Program-made: the position numbers and the translations under genes | The notes under the pieces: generated by a model | What the model saw: only the letters and a program-made list of their open reading frames with translations | What the model was told of the DNA's origin: nothing | Databases searched by the model: none | NCBI GenBank assembly: GCA_003169845.1 | Contig: PNAG01000005.1 | Coordinates: forward strand, 32,491-96,490 | From: Candidatus Dormiibacterota bacterium | GTDB lineage: Bacteria > Chloroflexota > Dormibacteria > Dormibacterales > Dormibacteraceae | Direction: 5' to 3' | DNA length: 64,000 nucleotides | In this document: positions 60,581 to 64,000 of the stretch, in pieces | How positions within the stretch are numbered: the stretch's first letter is position 1 | Layout of the letters: each line of letters starts with the position of its first letter

Positions 60581-61755
60581 GGCCCTGCTGCGGGCCTCTC
60601 GGCCGGTGAGAGACGCAGGGGCAGCGCCAGCCAGGCCATGAAGGCGGTCGCCGCCACTCCTGGCGCGAAAGCGAGCGCGGCCACGCCGGTGAGGTCCCAG
60701 AGCGTGCCCGCGATCAGCGGGATCACAAAAGCGGTCCCGTACTGCACGGTGAACACGGCCGCGCTCATCCGGTGCACGTCGCCGGCGGCAGCGAGCCTGG
60801 GCGGAAGGGTCAGGGCGACGATGAAGGCCAGCGCGGCGGCGAAGCCGAGCACGAACGCCCAGGCGACCACGCCGGCGCCGGGCGTGAGGATGATGCCCAG
60901 CTGACCGACCGCCATCAGGGCGGCCGACCCGATGAAGCCGACGCGGCCTGTGAGCAACCGCTCCCGGAGCGCGACCGCGGGCGCCGTGAGCAGCTGGGCT
61001 GCATTGAGGACAAATAGAGTGGGTGTGATCAAGGAATGGCGGCCGGTCTGGTCCAGGAAGTCCGGGATGTAGGCGTTGGTGCCGAAGTAAACCGCCGAGG
61101 CCATGCCCATGACCAGGCCGATCCGCACCGCCGGCCCCTCGCGCCAGCTGGGCCACCAGCGCGAGGGCACCGCCGGCCGCGGTCCTCGCGCGGGAGCCGC
61201 GAGCACGATCGCGACGCCGGTCACCAGGACCAGCACCGACCACGTCGCGATCGCCCAGCGCCAGTCGCCGTGGGCGAGGGGCAGCACGCCCAACGGGGTG
61301 GTCAGCGCCGTTGGCACAGTCTCGCCGATCAGGATGCCGTTGCTGTAGACGGCCGTGGCGATTGCGATCCGGCGGGGAAACCATTCGCGGACGAGTGACG
61401 GGAACGCCGGCTGGCTTACCGCGATCCCGACGCCCATCAGGAACGTGGCGGTGAAAAGCACCGATGTGCTCGGGCCGAAGCCCCGCAGCCCTCCGAAAAC
61501 CGCGACGCAGCCCAGCCCCACCGCCAGCGCTCCGCGCACGCCGAGCCGAGCGATCAGCAGCGACCCCGGCACGGCGGCCACGGCGAGCAGCAGCACCGGC
61601 AGCGACACGAGGGCGCCGACCGCCTTCTCGTCGAGATGCAGCTCGCGGTGGATGAGCGGAATCAGCGGCGGCACCGCGAGCATGGTCAGCCGGAGGTCGA
61701 CGCCACCGAGCCAGAGGAGCAGCAGCCGCACCCCATCAGCACGGGTCAATCTCAT
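60577..61755 (-). CDS. MFS transporter, CynX/NimT-like
   Basis: 392 residues with twelve predicted helices. LLIARLGVRGALAVGLGCVA (loop 2-3, G-x-x-x-(D/R)-R-x-G-like), VREWFPRRIAIATAVYSNGI, and the second half YFGTNAYIPDFLDQTGRHSL and FTVQYGTAFVIPLIAGTLWD. This is the cyanate/nitrate-type MFS branch; the substrate is unknown. Divergent from the DsrE-family gene by 32 bases and convergent with the amine oxidase. Confidence 0.85.
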   Translation of the reverse strand: MRLTRADGVRLLLLWLGGVDLRLTMLAVPPLIPLIHRELHLDEKAVGALVSLPVLLLAVAAVPGSLLIARLGVRGALAVGLGCVAVFGGLRGFGPSTSVLFTATFLMGVGIAVSQPAFPSLVREWFPRRIAIATAVYSNGILIGETVPTALTTPLGVLPLAHGDWRWAIATWSVLVLVTGVAIVLAAPARGPRPAVPSRWWPSWREGPAVRIGLVMGMASAVYFGTNAYIPDFLDQTGRHSLITPTLFVLNAAQLLTAPAVALRERLLTGRVGFIGSAALMAVGQLGIILTPGAGVVAWAFVLGFAAALAFIVALTLPPRLAAAGDVHRMSAAVFTVQYGTAFVIPLIAGTLWDLTGVAALAFAPGVAATAFMAWLALPLRLSPAERPAAGP

Positions 61756-61787
61756 GCCGGCGAGCCTCCCGCCGCATACTTGACGCC

Positions 61788-62150
61788 GTGCCAGGCCTGC
61801 TGATCGTCTCCTCCGCCGGACCCGAGGATGCGACTCGGGCCAGCATTGCTTTCCACATCGCTGCCAACGGGGCGACGCCGAACGGCACTGAGGTCGCGAT
61901 CGCGCTGGCCGGCGACGCCGCCGAGCTGGTCAAGCCCGACGTCATCGCCAACGTGCTCGGCCAGGGCCTGCCTCCACTGCGCGATCTGCTGGACAAGTGC
62001 CTCGAGCAGGACATCCACCTTTACGTTTGACGAGGCTGTGCTGAGGCCCGTGGGGTCTTGCCGGAGATGCTGACACCAAACGCATCGTTCATCACGCCGC
62101 CGGACCTGGTACGCCTGACGATGGAAGCGGAAAAAGTCCTCAGCTTCTAG
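61788..62150 (+). CDS. DsrE-family protein with in-frame UGA (candidate selenoprotein)
   Basis: From GTG 61788 the frame reads MPGLLIVSSAGPEDATRASI..., VAIALAGDAAELVKPDVIA, LRDLLDKCLEQDIHLYV and reaches TGA (62028-62030, codon 81). Without stopping it continues RGCAEARGVLPEMLTPNASF, ITPPDLVRLTMEAEKVLSF and TAG (62148-62150), 120 residues in total. In DsrE-like proteins this place holds a Cys in a 'YVCxxCxxxRG' motif; here it would be U-R-G-C (Sec81, Cys84). The part after the TGA is fully conserved in style to the end, unlike a decayed gene. A bSECIS-like hairpin follows the TGA. CATACT seven bases before GTG suggests a leaderless message. Alternatives: nonsense mutation or sequencing error. 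Confidence 0.7.
62044..62058 (+). promoter_or_regulatory. Candidate bacterial SECIS hairpin
   Basis: AGGCCC (62044-62049) and GGGTCT (62053-62058) form six pairs (one G:U), extended by two wobble pairs (G43-T59, T42-G60). The apical loop is GUG and starts 20 bases after the UGA. A minimal bacterial SECIS has a short stem, a loop with G among its first two bases, and a loop 16-37 bases from the UGA; all three hold here. Confidence 0.5.
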
Positions 62151-62156
62151 CTTTTT

Positions 62157-62181
62157 CCCTCTCCCCGTTCAGAGGAGAGGG
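62157..62181. repeat. Short inverted repeat of the CCCTCTCC type
   Basis: CCCTCTCC (62157-62164) and GGAGAGGG (62174-62181), loop of nine bases, just after the DsrE-family stop. It resembles the hairpin part of the repeats at 38992 and 41051. Confidence 0.5.
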
Positions 62182-62244
62182 CCAGGGAGCGATCAGTAAG
62201 TCCCATCCTCATTGCCGCTTTGCGCACAGGGACGAGGAAGAAGC

Positions 62245-64000
62245 TCACTCCCGCGTGGCGCCGATCACGGCTAGCGCACTTGGATTCTCGAGGGACGAGA
62301 GATCGCCGGGGTCCTTGCCGGTGTAGACCGACTTGACCACGCGGCGCAGGATCTTCGCATTCCGCGTCCGGGGCAGGTCGCCCACGAAGTGGATCGCCTT
62401 CGGACGCAATGGCTTGCCGAGCGCGGCCGCCACGAGGTCCTCCAGCTCTTTCGCAAGCTGTTCGCTGCCTTTCCGGTTCGGCCGGAGGATCACAAAGCAG
62501 ACGAGCACCTCGCCCTTGAGCTCGTCGGGGACCCCGATCGCCGCCGCCTCCACCACCCAGGGGTGCCCGACCAGCACCGACTCCACCTCCGCCGGCCCAA
62601 GTCGCTTGCCCGCGATCTTGATCGTGTCGTCGGAGCGGCCGAGCAGATACCACAGCCCGTCCTCAGGGTCCACGTAGGCCCAGTCGCCGTGGACCCACAC
62701 TCCTTCGAACCGGCTCCAGTACGTCTCCAGGTAGCGCTCGCGGTCTCCCCAGAAGCCGCGCGTCATGCCCGGCCACGGGTTGCGGATCGCCAGCTCGCCA
62801 ACTTCACCTCGCACCGAGCGCCCTTCGGAGTCGAGCACGTCCGCCGCCATGCCCGGCACCGGGCCGGCGAACGCGCATGGCCGCAGGTGCGTGATCACGT
62901 TGCCGCAGAGGATGCCGCCCGAAATTTCCGTCCCGCCCGTGTAGTTGATGACTGGGATCCGTCCGCCGCCGATGTTCTTGAAAAACCACTGGAACGGCTC
63001 GGGATTCCACGTCTCGCCCGTACCGCCCAGGATGCGGAGGCTCGTGAGGTCGTGGTGCGCGGGGACCTCGTCGCCATGGCTCATCAGGCCGCGAACCAGG
63101 GTGGGGGAGACGCCGAGCACCGTCACGCCGTGATCCGCGACCATGCGCCACAGGCGGTCGGCCGCCGGGTAGTCGGGAGTGCCCTCGTACAGCACCATCG
63201 TCGCGCCGAGGATGAGCGACCCGAAGATCAGCCAGGGACCCATCATCCAGCCGATGTCCGTGTACCAGAAGACCGTGTCCTCAGCGCCGACGTCGAACCC
63301 GTGCGCCATGTCCTGCGCCGTCTTGACGGGGAACCCGCCGTGCACGTGCAGGCAGCCCTTGGGCTTTCCGGTCGTGCCTGACGTGTAGATGATCATCAGC
63401 GGGTCTTCGGGGTCGAGCTCGTGCGTGGGCGTGCGGTCCGACTCGTCCTCGACCACCACCTCCCACACGTAGTCGCGACCGTGGGTCCACGGCACCTCGC
63501 GAACGACGCGGCGATGCATGATGACGCGGGTCACCGTGGGACACGAGACGAGCGCCTTGTCCAACGTCTCCTTCATGGGCACGACCTGGCCGCGCCGGTA
63601 GAACCCGTCGGCGCAGATGACAAGCTTCGCCTCGGCGTCGCGCAGCCGGCTCGCGATCGCCTCCGGGCCGTAGCCCGAGAACAGCGGGATGATGACCGCG
63701 CCGATCTTTGCTATCGCGAGCACCGAGATCGCGACCTCGGGGCACATCGGCATGAAGATGCCGACGCGGTCGCCGGGCCGGATGCCAAGCCTCTTCAGCA
63801 CTCCCGCGAGCTTGCAGACCTGCTGGTCGAGCTCGCGGTAGGTGAGCTTGCGCACCTCGCCCGGCTCGCCTTCCCAGATGATCGCGAGCTTGTCGTGCGA
63901 CTCGGTGCCACGGTAGCGGTCGAGGCAGCTTTGAACGATGTTCATCCGGCCCCCGATCCACCAGGTCGCCCACTGCTTGCCCTTCGAGAGGTCGACGACC
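62245..64000 (-). CDS. Acyl-CoA synthetase (acetyl-CoA synthetase-like), 5' end cut
   Basis: At least 584 residues; the frame is open to the window edge, with VDLSKGKQWATWWIGGRMNI preceding the internal Met at 63945, as in longer acetyl-CoA-synthetase-like enzymes, so the N-terminus lies outside. Core motifs: IIYTSGTTGKPKGCLHVHGG (AMP-binding P-loop), INYTGGTEISGG, WVHGDWAYVDPEDGLWYLLG, GRSDDTIKIAGKRLGPAEVE, and LPRTRNAKILRRVVKSVYTG with the catalytic Lys. It converts a carboxylic acid to the acyl-CoA through an adenylate; the chain length is not predictable. Near the DsrE-family gene, but on the opposite strand. Confidence 0.92.
   Translation of the reverse strand, partial: VVDLSKGKQWATWWIGGRMNIVQSCLDRYRGTESHDKLAIIWEGEPGEVRKLTYRELDQQVCKLAGVLKRLGIRPGDRVGIFMPMCPEVAISVLAIAKIGAVIIPLFSGYGPEAIASRLRDAEAKLVICADGFYRRGQVVPMKETLDKALVSCPTVTRVIMHRRVVREVPWTHGRDYVWEVVVEDESDRTPTHELDPEDPLMIIYTSGTTGKPKGCLHVHGGFPVKTAQDMAHGFDVGAEDTVFWYTDIGWMMGPWLIFGSLILGATMVLYEGTPDYPAADRLWRMVADHGVTVLGVSPTLVRGLMSHGDEVPAHHDLTSLRILGGTGETWNPEPFQWFFKNIGGGRIPVINYTGGTEISGGILCGNVITHLRPCAFAGPVPGMAADVLDSEGRSVRGEVGELAIRNPWPGMTRGFWGDRERYLETYWSRFEGVWVHGDWAYVDPEDGLWYLLGRSDDTIKIAGKRLGPAEVESVLVGHPWVVEAAAIGVPDELKGEVLVCFVILRPNRKGSEQLAKELEDLVAAALGKPLRPKAIHFVGDLPRTRNAKILRRVVKSVYTGKDPGDLSSLENPSALAVIGATRE

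Overview
The window is about 64 kb of high-GC bacterial chromosome with mostly housekeeping and metabolic genes, in short operons on both strands. Several features suggest a Terrabacteria-type lineage (Chloroflexota, Dormibacterota or Actinomycetota-like): a Gram-positive-type LexA box (CGAAC-N4-GTTCG), many GTG starts and GTGA/ATGA overlaps, likely leaderless promoters, a mycobacterial-style ImuA/ImuB/DnaE2 operon, a protein O-mannosyltransferase, a Tat-exported amine oxidase and a large set of glycogen enzymes. I cannot fix the phylum from the sequence alone.

Layout. 1-4.2 kb: a duplicated histidine-kinase tail upstream of an RDD membrane protein and of a secreted protein, then small and orphan ORFs. 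4.5-7.5 kb: an S51-type peptidase, a broken ORF, and a 643-residue protein joining two DUF4157 domains to a possible caspase-fold His/Cys domain. 7.5-16.4 kb: small membrane proteins, an NmrA-like reductase, and a minus-strand operon (methyltransferase, DUF2087, MFS exporter, ABM protein, MbfA-like ferritin/iron exporter). 16.5-22.5 kb: Fpg/Nei glycosylase, ClpB, a secreted TAP-like peptidase, a MEDS sensor protein, tRNA-Ser. 22.5-34.7 kb: GH15 glucoamylase, then a plus-strand run of MoeB/ThiF-like, LarE, GlpK, a PH-like membrane protein, protein mannosyltransferase, a large GT-C-like membrane protein and a PLP decarboxylase. 34.7-41.1 kb: DUF1003 and an SOS-controlled mutasome operon imuA-imuB-DUF6504-dnaE2. 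41.1-43.3 kb: a frameshifted FAD oxidase, a tandem repeat, and a tiny lysine-rich peptide gene. 44.2-56.4 kb: a storage-polysaccharide and sugar-nucleotide cluster (IMPase, GT4, GH57, a GH57-GT5 fusion, glucan phosphorylase, and a nucleotidyltransferase fused to a degenerate phosphomannomutase), then tRNA-Gly. 56.5-64 kb: DUF3224, a secreted BNR-repeat protein, a Tat amine oxidase, an MFS transporter, a DsrE-family gene with an in-frame UGA, and an acyl-CoA synthetase cut by the window end.

How the genes work together. The GH57-GT5 fusion, the second GH57, GlgP and the GH15 glucoamylase can together build, trim and degrade an alpha-glucan. No GH13 branching or debranching enzyme is in view. 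The imu operon is a complete inducible mutagenic-repair module whose promoter is visible base by base. Mannosylation is suggested by the nucleotidyltransferase fusion and the PMT gene.

Most interesting points: (1) the DsrE-family frame is interrupted by UGA exactly where a redox Cys belongs (U-x-x-C), is intact on both sides, and is followed at the right distance by a hairpin that fits a bacterial SECIS, so it is a candidate selenoprotein; (2) the DUF4157 protein is a candidate injected or self-processing effector; (3) a 23-residue Lys/Ala peptide gene has a perfect Shine-Dalgarno and its own terminator; (4) a dispersed repeat lies in frame inside dnaE2; (5) one chain carries both GH57 and glycogen synthase domains.
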